From positions 43,339-107,338 of the forward strand of contig NZ_JRQN01000005.1 of NCBI RefSeq assembly GCF_000785785.1: a stretch of DNA of 64,000 nt, written 5' to 3'. This DNA is from Streptococcus uberis (GTDB lineage: Bacteria > Bacillota > Bacilli > Lactobacillales > Streptococcaceae). How positions within the stretch are numbered: position 1 is the first letter of the stretch; every line of letters starts with the position of its first letter. The notes under the pieces were generated by a model. It was not told the origin of the DNA and did no database searches. It saw only the letters and a program-made list of their open reading frames with translations. The position numbers were made by a program, and so were the translations under genes. This document shows positions 9,583 through 17,070 of the stretch, in pieces.

Positions 9583-9609
9583 ATGAAAACGTTTAACAGT
9601 TTCATTATA
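9583..9609 (-). promoter_or_regulatory. pflA promoter with cre-like site
   Basis: An extended -10 TGATATAAT reads on the minus strand (TATAAT at 9604-9609). Just downstream, 9583-9598 reads ATGAAAACGTTTAACA on the plus strand, close to the CcpA cre consensus WTGNAANCGNWNNCW with mismatch only at the right end. A cre downstream of the start point would act as a block to transcription. Confidence 0.4.
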
Positions 9610-9619
9610 TCATTTTTAA

Positions 9620-9648
9620 GAAAAAAGACTAGGTAATGTCCTAGTCTT
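9620..9648 (-). terminator. Terminator of the CBS-domain membrane protein gene
   Basis: Minus-strand stem AAGACTAGG/CCTAGTCTT with a 6-nt loop and T-run; it includes the stop codon of the gene. Confidence 0.9.
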
Positions 9649-10975
9649 CATCAATATTCTGTTCTATATTAGAAACAATCATTTTAAGCTTGGTAATGCG
9701 TCCATCTTTTACCTTATCATTGATAAGAATTAAGTGTTTACCATTACTATCACATTCAAAGCTTTCTTTTTCGTCCTGACTTGGGATATTACCAGTACCT
9801 GTTATATAGAAACCTGCAATAGTATCCACATTATCACTTTCAAGTTCCGTTTCAAAAAACTCATTGAAATCATTTAAAGTCATCGTCCCAACGACAATAT
9901 AAGTGTCTTCTCCGATAACATGAACAAACTTTTCAGCCTTATCAGATTCATCATCAATTTCACCAACGATTTCTTCTAATAAATCTTCCAGTGTAACAAG
10001 ACCTGCTACTCCACCATATTCATCTAAAAGTATGGCCATTTGATTTTGCGTATTCCTAAATTGTCTTAAAAGATCATCAACAAAGATAGTCTCTGGAACA
10101 AATAGTGGTTCTTGCAAAATACGCTTCATATTGATATTTTCAAAACCTTCTTTAAAGCCTGCTTCCAGGAGACGTTTGGTGTGGACAAGACCAATTACCT
10201 TATCTTTATCATCATCATAAACAGGTATCCTTGAAAAACTTTGACTCAAAATTTCTTTAATATTTTCCATGGTATTATCATTGATGTCAATCATAAAAGC
10301 ATCGGTTCTAGGAACCATTACCTCACGCGCCATTAATTCATCAAGTGAAAAAATACCTTGCAACATTTCGATTTCTTCGGCATCTAATGTCGCTTCACTA
10401 TTTGACAACATGTATTCAATTTCATCACGGGTCATTTGTTCGTCGGCATCATCAAAGGTCATCGGTGTTAAACGGCTCAGTAAATTAGTTGAAGCTGATA
10501 ACAACCAAACAAAAGGACTAACCATTTTGCCTAATATAATAATAATTGGTGCAGAAATAATTGCCAATTTATCTTTTAAATTCATGGCAATTCGTTTTGG
10601 ATAAAGCTCTCCTAGCACAATCGAGATATAGGTTAAGAAAACAAGTGAAATAATACTTCCAGCTGTTTGGGCTGTTTCAGATCCACCCATCCATTGTGAA
10701 AAAACTTTACCAAGTGAGGCTGATAAACTTGCCCCTGATAGTAGTCCAATAAAGGTAATACCAACCTGAATTGTGGATAAGAAATTATTGGGTTGCTCCA
10801 AAACAAATAATAAACGACTATAATTCTTATCTCCATCTGCTGCTTTTTGTTCAACTCTAGATCGGTTCAATGAAACCAGAGCCATTTCACTAGCAGAGAA
10901 AAATGCATTTAACAATGTTAAGAAAAATAGTAATAAAAATTGTAAATATAAGGGCTGACTCACAGGGTCTTCCAT
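9641..10975 (-). CDS. CNNM/CorC-type membrane protein with CBS pair (hemolysin-like)
   Basis: 444-aa integral membrane protein. The order is an N-terminal CNNM/DUF21 membrane domain (hydrophobic segments over about residues 10-30, 70-90, 100-120 and 130-155), a cytosolic tandem CBS pair (about 210-335, with VPRTDAFMIDI and LLDEYGGVAGLVTLEDLLEEIVGEI), and a C-terminal CorC/HlyC domain. Relatives are annotated as hemolysins, but the better supported role is Mg2+ (or Co2+) export or homeostasis. Start at 10975 with AGGAG upstream. It is monocistronic. Confidence 0.85.
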   Translation of the reverse strand: MEDPVSQPLYLQFLLLFFLTLLNAFFSASEMALVSLNRSRVEQKAADGDKNYSRLLFVLEQPNNFLSTIQVGITFIGLLSGASLSASLGKVFSQWMGGSETAQTAGSIISLVFLTYISIVLGELYPKRIAMNLKDKLAIISAPIIIILGKMVSPFVWLLSASTNLLSRLTPMTFDDADEQMTRDEIEYMLSNSEATLDAEEIEMLQGIFSLDELMAREVMVPRTDAFMIDINDNTMENIKEILSQSFSRIPVYDDDKDKVIGLVHTKRLLEAGFKEGFENINMKRILQEPLFVPETIFVDDLLRQFRNTQNQMAILLDEYGGVAGLVTLEDLLEEIVGEIDDESDKAEKFVHVIGEDTYIVVGTMTLNDFNEFFETELESDNVDTIAGFYITGTGNIPSQDEKESFECDSNGKHLILINDKVKDGRITKLKMIVSNIEQNIDED

Positions 10976-11112
10976 TAGTTGTAACTCCTAAAAATAGATA
11001 TAGTACATTCATTATAGCACATATTTATTTGATAACAGATATTTTGTTTTTGATATCTTAAAATTTTCCACAACAATTATTTTTCTAACACCAATCACCT
11101 CTGTCCCAGACT

Positions 11113-11655
11113 CTAGTTGTATTTTTCAATCATAAGCAGATAGGGAGGATTATTAACTTGATTAATAGGCTGATAAGTCATAACCGTTATTTCTTTCTGG
11201 TTTAGACCAGACAAATAGGTCATTAAGGCTTGCCGTTCTTCTTGACCACCATCATGACCATAATAGACCATAATAGCAATCCGACCACCAGTTACTAATT
11301 TTTCAAGTATTTTTTCAACAGCCATTATCGTTGTATCTGGTTTTGTTATGAGCTCCTTATTGGCGCTTGGCAAATAACCCAAATTAAAGATAGCCGCATC
11401 AATCTGATCTACATAACGATCAACATGTTCATGGCCATCATGGATTAATTGCACATTATTAAGATTAGCTGCCTCCAATTTGGCTTTAGTTGCTTCTATT
11501 GCTTCCATTTGGATATCAAAGGCAAGGACATTTTTTACTAATGGTGCAAAATGTAATGTGTCAAAGCCATTCCCCATAGTTGCATCAACAAAACAACTAT
11601 CCCTTGTTACTATTTCTTCTAAAAATTCATGTGATAATTGAATTGGTCTTTTCAC
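11113..11655 (-). CDS. mnmM: tRNA 5-(aminomethyl)-2-thiouridine methyltransferase MnmM (YtqB)
   Basis: 180-aa class I SAM methyltransferase of the YtqB family. SAM motif I is DATMGNGFDT at residues 24-33, and FNLGYLPS (about 90-97) occupies the position of the catalytic NPPY-like loop. YtqB/MnmM methylates nm5s2U at tRNA position 34, the last step of mnm5s2U formation in bacteria lacking MnmC. The start is GTG at 11655 with GGAAG upstream. It is the last gene of an operon with its partner mnmL, but two ABC-transporter genes lie between them. Just past the stop lies the 13-nt sequence AGAGTCTGGGACA, a fragment of the local repeat family. Confidence 0.85.
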   Translation of the reverse strand: MKRPIQLSHEFLEEIVTRDSCFVDATMGNGFDTLHFAPLVKNVLAFDIQMEAIEATKAKLEAANLNNVQLIHDGHEHVDRYVDQIDAAIFNLGYLPSANKELITKPDTTIMAVEKILEKLVTGGRIAIMVYYGHDGGQEERQALMTYLSGLNQKEITVMTYQPINQVNNPPYLLMIEKYN

Positions 11656-11665
11656 GTTTTTCTTC

Positions 11666-12451
11666 CTAACTTGCTAAATCACGATTATTATAAATAAGGC
11701 TTGCCGTTACGATTGAAATTAAGGTAATAGCTAATGCAACCAGTAACATCTTCCAGTCCAAGTTTTGCCCACCAAATCGATCGGTTGCGTTTGCAAAGTA
11801 AAAGGGTGTCATAAATTTAAGGTAATCAACTTTTTCTACTAGGCGACAAATAATATCCATAAAGTAAGCCAATAAAACGATTCCCATACCAAGACCAATC
11901 AACCGTTTTCTAGTAAAAGCAGAAATCATAAAGCAAAGACTGGCAATTTCAATTTGTAGTAAGAGGACTAAGCCATGGTATTGCCAAAAAGCTGTATAAT
12001 CAAACGTCATATTCACTTTCCATAGGCCAAGAAATTCGAGTGCGATACTAATGACATTGAAAAACATTAAACAGACTAGCATACCCATATATTTGCCATT
12101 AAGAACGCGTTGTCTACTCAAAGGTAAACTATAAAGAAATTCAGCAGTATGCCCTTCTTCTTCCTTAGCGACAATTGATATCCCAAGTAAGGTAGCATAC
12201 ATGGCAGCGCCCAAGGAATAAATCAATGCAATCTCAGCTGCATAATACCCCCCTAATGTTGCAATGGAGACTTTGTCCATCCCTAGAGCCTTAGAGACAC
12301 CTCCCATATCCTGATAAAGATTAGCGATGGATTTTATACTATCTGCCACACTTTCATAAAGCAAGATACAAAGAGCACTGCTAACACCGACTGAAAGGGC
12401 CCAAATCAAAAGACTTTTGGTATTTTGACGTAATTCATGTCTAATAATCAT
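11666..12451 (-). CDS. ABC-2 type transporter permease
   Basis: 261-aa integral membrane protein with six predicted hydrophobic segments (about residues 15-35, 70-95, 118-140, 150-175, 180-200 and 235-255), of the ABC-2 exporter class. AKEEEGHTAEFLYSLPLSRQRVLNGKY at about 93-119 is the cytosolic coupling helix typical of this class. The start overlaps the ATPase stop (ATGA). The substrate is unknown; relatives export peptides, antibiotics or lipids. It sits between mnmL and mnmM with gaps of 19 nt and 10 nt at the block ends, so it is co-transcribed with them. Confidence 0.8.
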   Translation of the reverse strand: MIIRHELRQNTKSLLIWALSVGVSSALCILLYESVADSIKSIANLYQDMGGVSKALGMDKVSIATLGGYYAAEIALIYSLGAAMYATLLGISIVAKEEEGHTAEFLYSLPLSRQRVLNGKYMGMLVCLMFFNVISIALEFLGLWKVNMTFDYTAFWQYHGLVLLLQIEIASLCFMISAFTRKRLIGLGMGIVLLAYFMDIICRLVEKVDYLKFMTPFYFANATDRFGGQNLDWKMLLVALAITLISIVTASLIYNNRDLAS

Positions 12452-13280
12452 TTGCCATCCTCCTGATAATAATGCATAAATAGTTCCTCTAAGCTAGGTT
12501 CCTCAATTAAAACATCATCAGGATTTAATTGACTCAAATCAGCAAGCAGTTGAGTTATTTCCCCTTCAAAAGTAAAGGTATTAGACTCTCCATCTTTCCA
12601 AGTTGTCACTGTTTTCTTTTTACTGCGCATCAAGTTTTCAACGGTATCCACTGCTAAGAGTTTTCCTTTTTTAAGGATACCGACCCGGTCGCAATAGTCC
12701 TTTACTTCAGATAATACATGTGATGAAAGGAAAGTTGTCCTTCCAGCCTCTTTGGCTTCCAGGAGTAATTGGAAGAAACGTTCTTGCATGAGAGGATCTA
12801 AACCAGATGTCGGTTCATCAAGAATCAACAAGTCTGGCTGATGCTGCAAAGCACATACAATACTAACCTTCTTGCGATTTCCAAGTGATAAATCCTGAAT
12901 TTTTTTAGTCAAGGGAACATCTAACAATTGACAAATACGGTCTGCTTCCTTTGTGCAATCTTTAGAATGAGCCTTGGCAGCAAAACGGATAACTTGCTTA
13001 GCTGTCATAGTCGGATAAAACATTGCTTCTGATGGCATATAGCGATATGTTCTAATAAATCTTCACTTGTTTTATGACGATTATTGAACAGAGTGATTAT
13101 CCCTTTTTTATGACCAATCAATTCAAGAATACAGCGAATCGTCGTTGATTTACCTGCTCCATTTGATCCTAAAAAGCCAAAAATCTCTCCTTTTTCAACC
13201 CTTAAGTTGAGATTATCTAATGCCAAATGTCTGCCATATGACTTGGATAAATGCTCTATTTTTATAATTGTATCAGACAT
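12448..13280 (-). pseudogene. ABC transporter ATP-binding protein, frameshifted as read
   Basis: ATPase partner of the adjacent permease, split by one missing base. The first part carries Walker A (GSNGAGKST, about residues 39-47) and ends off-frame after LLEHIAICHQ. The second frame resumes at YMPSEAMFYPTMTAKQV and carries the signature (LSLGNRKKV) and Walker B (LLILDEPTSGLDP). Restoring one G at about 13043 gives EHIGYMPSEAMFY, which reads naturally. The signature is LSLGN rather than LSGGQ, as in many ABC-2 exporters. Either a recent mutation or a consensus error; many similar indels in this window favour error. Confidence 0.75.
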
Positions 13281-13299
13281 TTTCTCTCCTTTGTTTCCT

Positions 13300-14226
13300 T
13301 TAATTCATTAAGCTACGACAACCCTGATAAGAGCCTCTTCTTTCCATTTCTAAATCAATTGCATTTAATACTTCCCATTTATTTAAGCTCCACATGGGAC
13401 CAATCAGCATATCTCTTGGAGCATCACCTGTTATGCGATGAATGATGATATCTTCTGGGATTATTTCCAATTGGTCACAAATAACAGAAACATAGTCCTC
13501 TTGTGACATTAATTGTAGTCTACCTTGATGGTAATCTCTTTGCATGCGCGTGTTGGTCATTAAATGCAGTAAATGGAGCTTTATTCCTTGAATAGCATTA
13601 TCTGTAACACAACGTCTCACATTTTCAACCATCATCTCCCGAGACTCTCCTGGAAGGCCATTAATCAAGTGTGAAACAATTTCAATCTTTGGATATTTCC
13701 TAAGTCGTTTTACCGTTTCTTTATATAAGTCATAGGAATGAGCACGATTAATGATCTGTGATGTTTCTTCATAAGTTGTCTGCAAACCTAATTCGACAGT
13801 AACATGCATCTGCTCTGCTAAATGTCCTAGATAAGCTATGACATCATCAGGTAAGCAATCAGGACGCGTGCCAATATTGACACCTACAACTCCAGGCTCA
13901 AAAATAGCTTGTTCATATCGTTCTTTAATACTATCCAAAGGAGCGTGAGTATTAGTAAAATTTTGAAAGTAAACCAAATATTTTTTGACATCTGGCCACT
14001 TCGTATGCATAAAATCAATTTCTTTGTAAAATTGTTCCCGAATCGGGGCATCTGGCGCTACAATAGCATCCCCTGATCCTGAGACGGTACAAAAAGTACA
14101 CCCTCCGTGTGCCACTGTTCCATCCCTATTTGGACAATCGAAACCAGCATCAATAGGAACCTTAAAAATTTTTTCTCCAAATGTACACCGATAGTAGCCA
14201 TTAAGGGTTTGATATCTCTTTTTCAT
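13300..14226 (-). CDS. mnmL: Radical SAM enzyme MnmL (YtqA family)
   Basis: Radical SAM protein of the YtqA/TIGR01212 class. Its conserved cysteine pattern is Cys31, Cys43 and Cys46 (CPNRDGTVAHGGCTFC), with a wider spacing than CxxxCxxC. MnmL is required, with MnmM, for making mnm5s2U in tRNA of B. subtilis and S. mutans. I start at the ATG at 14226 (MKKRYQTLNG, 308 aa); an ATG two codons earlier at 14232 touches the -10 box. It heads the operon mnmL-ABC ATPase-ABC permease-mnmM. There is no Shine-Dalgarno and the promoter ends 6 nt before the ATG, so the mRNA may be leaderless. Confidence 0.85.
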   Translation of the reverse strand: MKKRYQTLNGYYRCTFGEKIFKVPIDAGFDCPNRDGTVAHGGCTFCTVSGSGDAIVAPDAPIREQFYKEIDFMHTKWPDVKKYLVYFQNFTNTHAPLDSIKERYEQAIFEPGVVGVNIGTRPDCLPDDVIAYLGHLAEQMHVTVELGLQTTYEETSQIINRAHSYDLYKETVKRLRKYPKIEIVSHLINGLPGESREMMVENVRRCVTDNAIQGIKLHLLHLMTNTRMQRDYHQGRLQLMSQEDYVSVICDQLEIIPEDIIIHRITGDAPRDMLIGPMWSLNKWEVLNAIDLEMERRGSYQGCRSLMN

Positions 14227-14232
14227 ATTCAT

Positions 14233-14241
14233 ATTATAGCA
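14233..14241 (-). promoter_or_regulatory. Extended -10 box for mnmL
   Basis: TGCTATAAT on the minus strand, followed by ATGAAT and then the ATG at 14226, a 6-nt gap. No clear -35 is seen. Confidence 0.55.
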
Positions 14242-14253
14242 TTAAATATACAG

Positions 14254-14279
14254 AAAAAAACAACTCTGATGAGTTGTTC
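14254..14279 (-). terminator. Terminator of ribU-PAP2
   Basis: Minus-strand stem AACAACTC/GAGTTGTT with loop ATCA and a run of seven Ts, 6 nt past the PAP2 stop. Confidence 0.9.
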
Positions 14280-14284
14280 ACTGA

Positions 14285-14935
14285 TTATTTTTGTTTGGAT
14301 TGAAAACGCCATTCAAACCGTTTTTTCACATAAAGTGGGTATAAGAATTCCAATATCCCAAATCCTAATATAAAGCCTGCTAAAACATCACTTGGGTAAT
14401 GAACCCCTAAATAAATCCGCGATATTCCAATTGCAGCTATTAATAGGCCCATTAGACTAACTGTAATAGTTTTCAAAACCTTGTTACTAATTCGTTGATA
14501 AGCAATAATAATCAATGCTCCAATTATCAACATACTCCCCATTGAATGCCCCGAAGGAAAAGAAAAACCATCTGCTACCACGATATGAATTAGCGAAGGA
14601 CGACCTCTTTGATAAATGAGCTTTAATCCAGTGATTAAAATTGCTGCAATTATGCCAATAGTAAGCATAAAATAGGCTTCAGCTTTCCATCTTTTAAAGG
14701 CTAAAATGCTAACTGAAATAACGACGATGATAATTTGGGTCATAACATTTCCAAATTTAGTTATGATTTTGAAAAAATCAGTTAGCTCCTCAGGTAAATT
14801 TCCTCTAACTGCTGTCTGTATCGTTTGGTCAAACGGCACTAAATTTTCTGGAAAAAAACGCACCATATAGCCAATCATAACAAATATCAGGAATGCAAAC
14901 GAAGCAATGACCCAGTATTGTTGCTTATTTTTCAT
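14285..14935 (-). CDS. PAP2-family membrane phosphatase
   Basis: 216-aa membrane protein of the PAP2 superfamily with five to six hydrophobic segments. All three catalytic motifs are present: KLIYQRGRPS (KX6RP, about residues 106-115), PSGHS (about 128-132) and SRIYLGVHYPSD (SRX5HX3D, about 172-183). Such proteins dephosphorylate undecaprenyl pyrophosphate, phosphatidylglycerol phosphate or other lipid phosphates on the outer face. It starts 3 nt after the ribU stop, so it is probably also under the FMN riboswitch transcript. The actual substrate is not decided by the sequence. Confidence 0.85.
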   Translation of the reverse strand: MKNKQQYWVIASFAFLIFVMIGYMVRFFPENLVPFDQTIQTAVRGNLPEELTDFFKIITKFGNVMTQIIIVVISVSILAFKRWKAEAYFMLTIGIIAAILITGLKLIYQRGRPSLIHIVVADGFSFPSGHSMGSMLIIGALIIIAYQRISNKVLKTITVSLMGLLIAAIGISRIYLGVHYPSDVLAGFILGFGILEFLYPLYVKKRFEWRFQSKQK

Positions 14936-14938
14936 TTC

Positions 14939-15499
14939 TTATGTATATCTTTCTAAAATTGGTTTACAAGCAATATACACAAAATAAAATGAAATAGCAA
15001 ATATTAAACTTTCAAGAATATTGAATGGTAAAACCATGGCTATCATGTATTTACCTACACCAATAAAAGTTCCAATATCAAAATTCGCAAACTTAGCATA
15101 AAGTGGAATGGCATAAAAATAGTTTAATAAGAGCATTGAAAGTGTTAAAACAATTGTCCCAATAAGACTAGCACCAACATATTGTTTAAAAGTTGGCTTA
15201 GGTTTCCAGATTACAGCAAATACAGCCACAAATAAGCCTAAGGCAACAATATTCATTGGTAAACCAATGAAATCATTGATGCCACTATTATTGAGTAATA
15301 ATTTTAATAATGACCGTAAAATAAGAATGACATAGGCACTCTTTAAATCCAGTAATATCACTCCCAATAAAACAGGAATTATCGAAAATTCAATCTTTAG
15401 GAAACTCGCCCCTGGAATGATTGAAAAGCTAAAAAACATCAAGACAAATGATACAGCAGATAAGGCTGCAATCATTACCATACGTTGTGTTTTTGACAT
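14939..15499 (-). CDS. ribU: Riboflavin ECF transporter S component RibU
   Basis: 186-aa membrane protein with six hydrophobic segments, the substrate-binding subunit of an energy-coupling-factor importer that uses the shared EcfAA'T module encoded elsewhere. The N-terminal segment and KIEFSIIPVLLGVILLDLKSAYVILILRSLLKLLL fit the RibU family, and the FMN riboswitch just upstream makes riboflavin the clear substrate. The Shine-Dalgarno GGAGGA lies 9 nt before the ATG inside a hairpin. It is followed closely by the PAP2 gene. Confidence 0.93.
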   Translation of the reverse strand: MSKTQRMVMIAALSAVSFVLMFFSFSIIPGASFLKIEFSIIPVLLGVILLDLKSAYVILILRSLLKLLLNNSGINDFIGLPMNIVALGLFVAVFAVIWKPKPTFKQYVGASLIGTIVLTLSMLLLNYFYAIPLYAKFANFDIGTFIGVGKYMIAMVLPFNILESLIFAISFYFVYIACKPILERYT

Positions 15500-15506
15500 A
15501 AAAAAG

Positions 15507-15534
15507 TTCCTCCAATTTTTTCAAATTGAAAGAA
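15507..15534 (-). promoter_or_regulatory. Shine-Dalgarno-sequestering hairpin of ribU
   Basis: On the minus strand TTCTTTCAATTT pairs with AAATTGGAGGAA over 12 bp (two G-U pairs) around a GAAA tetraloop. The 3' arm contains the whole ribU Shine-Dalgarno. This is the off state expected for a translation-controlling riboswitch. Confidence 0.7.
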
Positions 15535-15578
15535 GTTCCGTCGTATTTGGGTACCAAAAAAGAGTAGCCCAAAAAGCC

Positions 15579-15698
15579 GGTCTTCTCTCATCCAGACTAT
15601 ACTGTCGGTTGTGGAATTACACCACATCAGCTTGCGCTCGCGGACTTCTAGTTTACTAGTCACCGCCGGTCGGGAATTACACCCTGCCCTGAAGACAC
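15579..15698 (-). promoter_or_regulatory. FMN riboswitch (RFN element)
   Basis: The minus strand carries the conserved aptamer blocks in order: AGGGCAGGGTGTAATTCCC, GACCGGCGGT, AGTCCGCGAGC, TGGTGTAATTCCA and ACCGACAGTATAGTCTGGAT, ending in GAGAAGAC. The closing stem P1 pairs GTCTTC (15691-15696) with GAAGAC (15580-15585). It senses FMN and represses the downstream riboflavin importer. Between aptamer and ribU, a TTTGGG/CCCAAA hairpin and the SD-sequestering hairpin form the expression platform. Confidence 0.96.
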
Positions 15699-15748
15699 TT
15701 ATAGCATAGCAAATATCTGAGATGATAGCAAGGCCTTTGATTAAAAAA

Positions 15749-15919
15749 GCAGGACAAAAATCAGTAATTTCACAGAAATTTGATTTTGTCGTCCCACCTC
15801 CGCAAAGTTGAGTAGGGCTGTAACAGTTGATTTTCAAGGTATTAGAGCCCAGTCAACCAACTGCCTTACAGACATAAATCTATAAAAAATAGAGTCTGAG
15901 AACAGTTGTCCCAGACTCC
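15749..15919 (-). repeat. MITE-like three-hairpin repeat, copy A
   Basis: About 171 bp matching copies B and D nearly throughout, in minus orientation. It opens with the hairpin AGTCTGGGACAA...TTCTCAGACTCT, continues through the central inverted repeat (GCTCTAAT...AGCCCTACTCAAC) and closes with a GTGGGACGACAAAATCA...TGATTTTTGTCC hairpin. It fills the gap between trmL and the FMN riboswitch, so its orientation relative to the flanking genes is opposite to copies B-D. The remaining stretch 15920-16095 holds nothing I can support. Confidence 0.85.
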
Positions 15920-16095
15920 TTCTATTGTTAGAGTGTTGTAATTTTAAAGAAAGGTGCTTTAATATTTATATTATCACTATGATCAGTGCTTCTTTGGTTC
16001 CACAGCGTGTTAATAGAATACCAACCACATAATTAGCCGTTTTTTTTTGCAAGAAAATACCTTTAGATCTGATGGCCCTTATGACAGCTTTAGTG

Positions 16096-16641
16096 TTACT
16101 TCAACTTATCATGTTCGTATGTATGGCTTAATTCTAAACCTTGGAATGACTGTTGTTTTAATGCTTCATAAACAATCATACAAACTGTATTTGAAAGATT
16201 TAAACTTCTAACATGTTCATCATTCATTGGGATGCGTAAGGCCTTATCTGAGTGATTTCTCATGAATTCTTCAGGTAGCCCCTTGTCCTCACGTCCAAAA
16301 ATAAAATAATGGGCTTGCCCATCGTCATAGTCATAATCTGAATAGACCTTTTCTGCAAATTTACTGATTAAATGAATCTCTCCGTCTACTTGTTCTAAAA
16401 AGTCATCCAACGAATCATAAAAACGAACGTCTAATTTATCCCAGTAGTCCAAGCCAGCGCGTTTCATCTTTCGGTCATCAATTGGAAATCCCATAGGCTT
16501 AATAATATGAAGGGGAGAATTGGTTGCTGCACAAGTTCTAGCTATATTTCCTGTGTTTTGAGGAATTTGAGGTTGAAACAAAACCACATGGTTTTTACTA
16601 TTACTTTCTCGATATTCTTCAGCTTCTAGTTGCTTTTTCAT
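16096..16641 (-). CDS. trmL: tRNA (cytidine/uridine-34 2'-O)-methyltransferase TrmL
   Basis: 181-aa SPOUT-class methyltransferase of the TrmH/SpoU superfamily that methylates the ribose of wobble nucleotide 34 in tRNA-Leu isoacceptors. Motifs include [20 protein letters not shown] (about residues 21-40), [11 protein letters not shown] (about 111-121) and [25 protein letters not shown] (about 136-160), which forms the knotted SAM site. The length is slightly above the usual 150-160 because of an N-terminal extension of about 17 residues and a charged tail. It is preceded by a structured leader with its own terminator. Confidence 0.92.
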   Translation of the reverse strand: MKKQLEAEEYRESNSKNHVVLFQPQIPQNTGNIARTCAATNSPLHIIKPMGFPIDDRKMKRAGLDYWDKLDVRFYDSLDDFLEQVDGEIHLISKFAEKVYSDYDYDDGQAHYFIFGREDKGLPEEFMRNHSDKALRIPMNDEHVRSLNLSNTVCMIVYEALKQQSFQGLELSHTYEHDKLK

Positions 16642-16663
16642 TTATATTTTTACCTTTTCACTC

Positions 16664-16767
16664 ATAAAAAAACCACACTGCTCGGAGTCATGCTCAGCAA
16701 ACAATGTGGTTGTGGTGCTTCGCAAACTTAAATCATAACAGGTTTGATTTAAATCAACGAAAACTTA
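16664..16767 (-). ncRNA. Structured leader or small RNA upstream of trmL
   Basis: About 104 nt on the minus strand from the predicted start point. Hairpin 1 pairs TTCGTTGATTTAAATCA with TGATTTAAGTTTGCGAA (one mismatch, several G-U pairs) around loop AACCTGTTA. Hairpin 2 is a strong intrinsic terminator: AACCACA/TGTGGTT with an inner TGCTGAG/CTCCGAGCA stem, then seven Ts. The T-run ends about 23 nt before the trmL ATG, so trmL needs read-through. It matches no riboswitch family I know. It could be a free small RNA or an attenuator. Confidence 0.55.
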
Positions 16768-16773
16768 TTATTA

Positions 16774-16801
16774 ATTATAGCACTCTGACCTCATTTGTCA
16801 A
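16774..16801 (-). promoter_or_regulatory. Strong promoter of the trmL leader RNA
   Basis: TTGACA (16796-16801) and TATAAT (16774-16779) both match consensus exactly, with 16-bp spacing. It is among the best matches to the vegetative promoter consensus in this window. Confidence 0.8.
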
Positions 16802-16827
16802 GAATTTATCATTAAAAATTTATTATT

Positions 16828-17070
16828 TTATCTTATTTTCTTATGACTTCGTAAAGTGAAATAATCCGGTACAGGATCATCTCCACCTTTGACAAAAGGG
16901 TGACAACGTAAAATACGTGCAATACCCATTATGACCCCCAAAAAACCATGTTTTTCAATTGCTTCAATCATATAGGTTGAACAAGTTGGTCGGTAACGGC
17001 ATGATGGTGGAAAAAGTGGCGAAATCCATTTTTGATAAGCTCTGACCGGTGCAATTAATAGTCGTTTCAT
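16828..17070 (-). CDS. yidD: Membrane protein insertion efficiency factor YidD
   Basis: 80-aa protein of the YidD/UPF0161 family, which sits at the inner face of the membrane and helps YidC insert proteins. The family cysteine and arginine pattern is present: [20 protein letters not shown] at about residues 12-31, and a downstream RILRCHPF. The C-terminus is basic. Its start overlaps the rluB stop by 4 nt (ATGA). It is the last gene of the murI-rdgB-...-rluB operon. Confidence 0.93.
   Translation of the reverse strand: MKRLLIAPVRAYQKWISPLFPPSCRYRPTCSTYMIEAIEKHGFLGVIMGIARILRCHPFVKGGDDPVPDYFTLRSHKKIR

Noticed and set aside
13005..13052. Programmed ribosomal frameshifting in the ABC ATPase gene
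   Set aside because: No slippery heptamer or downstream pseudoknot at the joint, and similar indels occur in many unrelated genes here.
15920..16095. Possible gene remnant between trmL and repeat copy A (minus-strand frame ending WYSINTLWNQRSTDHSDN...)
   Set aside because: Only about 30 codons open, no start, no family I recognise; cannot be told from chance.
16664..16767. trmL leader as a preQ1, SAM, THF or T-box riboswitch
   Set aside because: None of the conserved blocks of these classes is present; kept only as an unclassified structured RNA.
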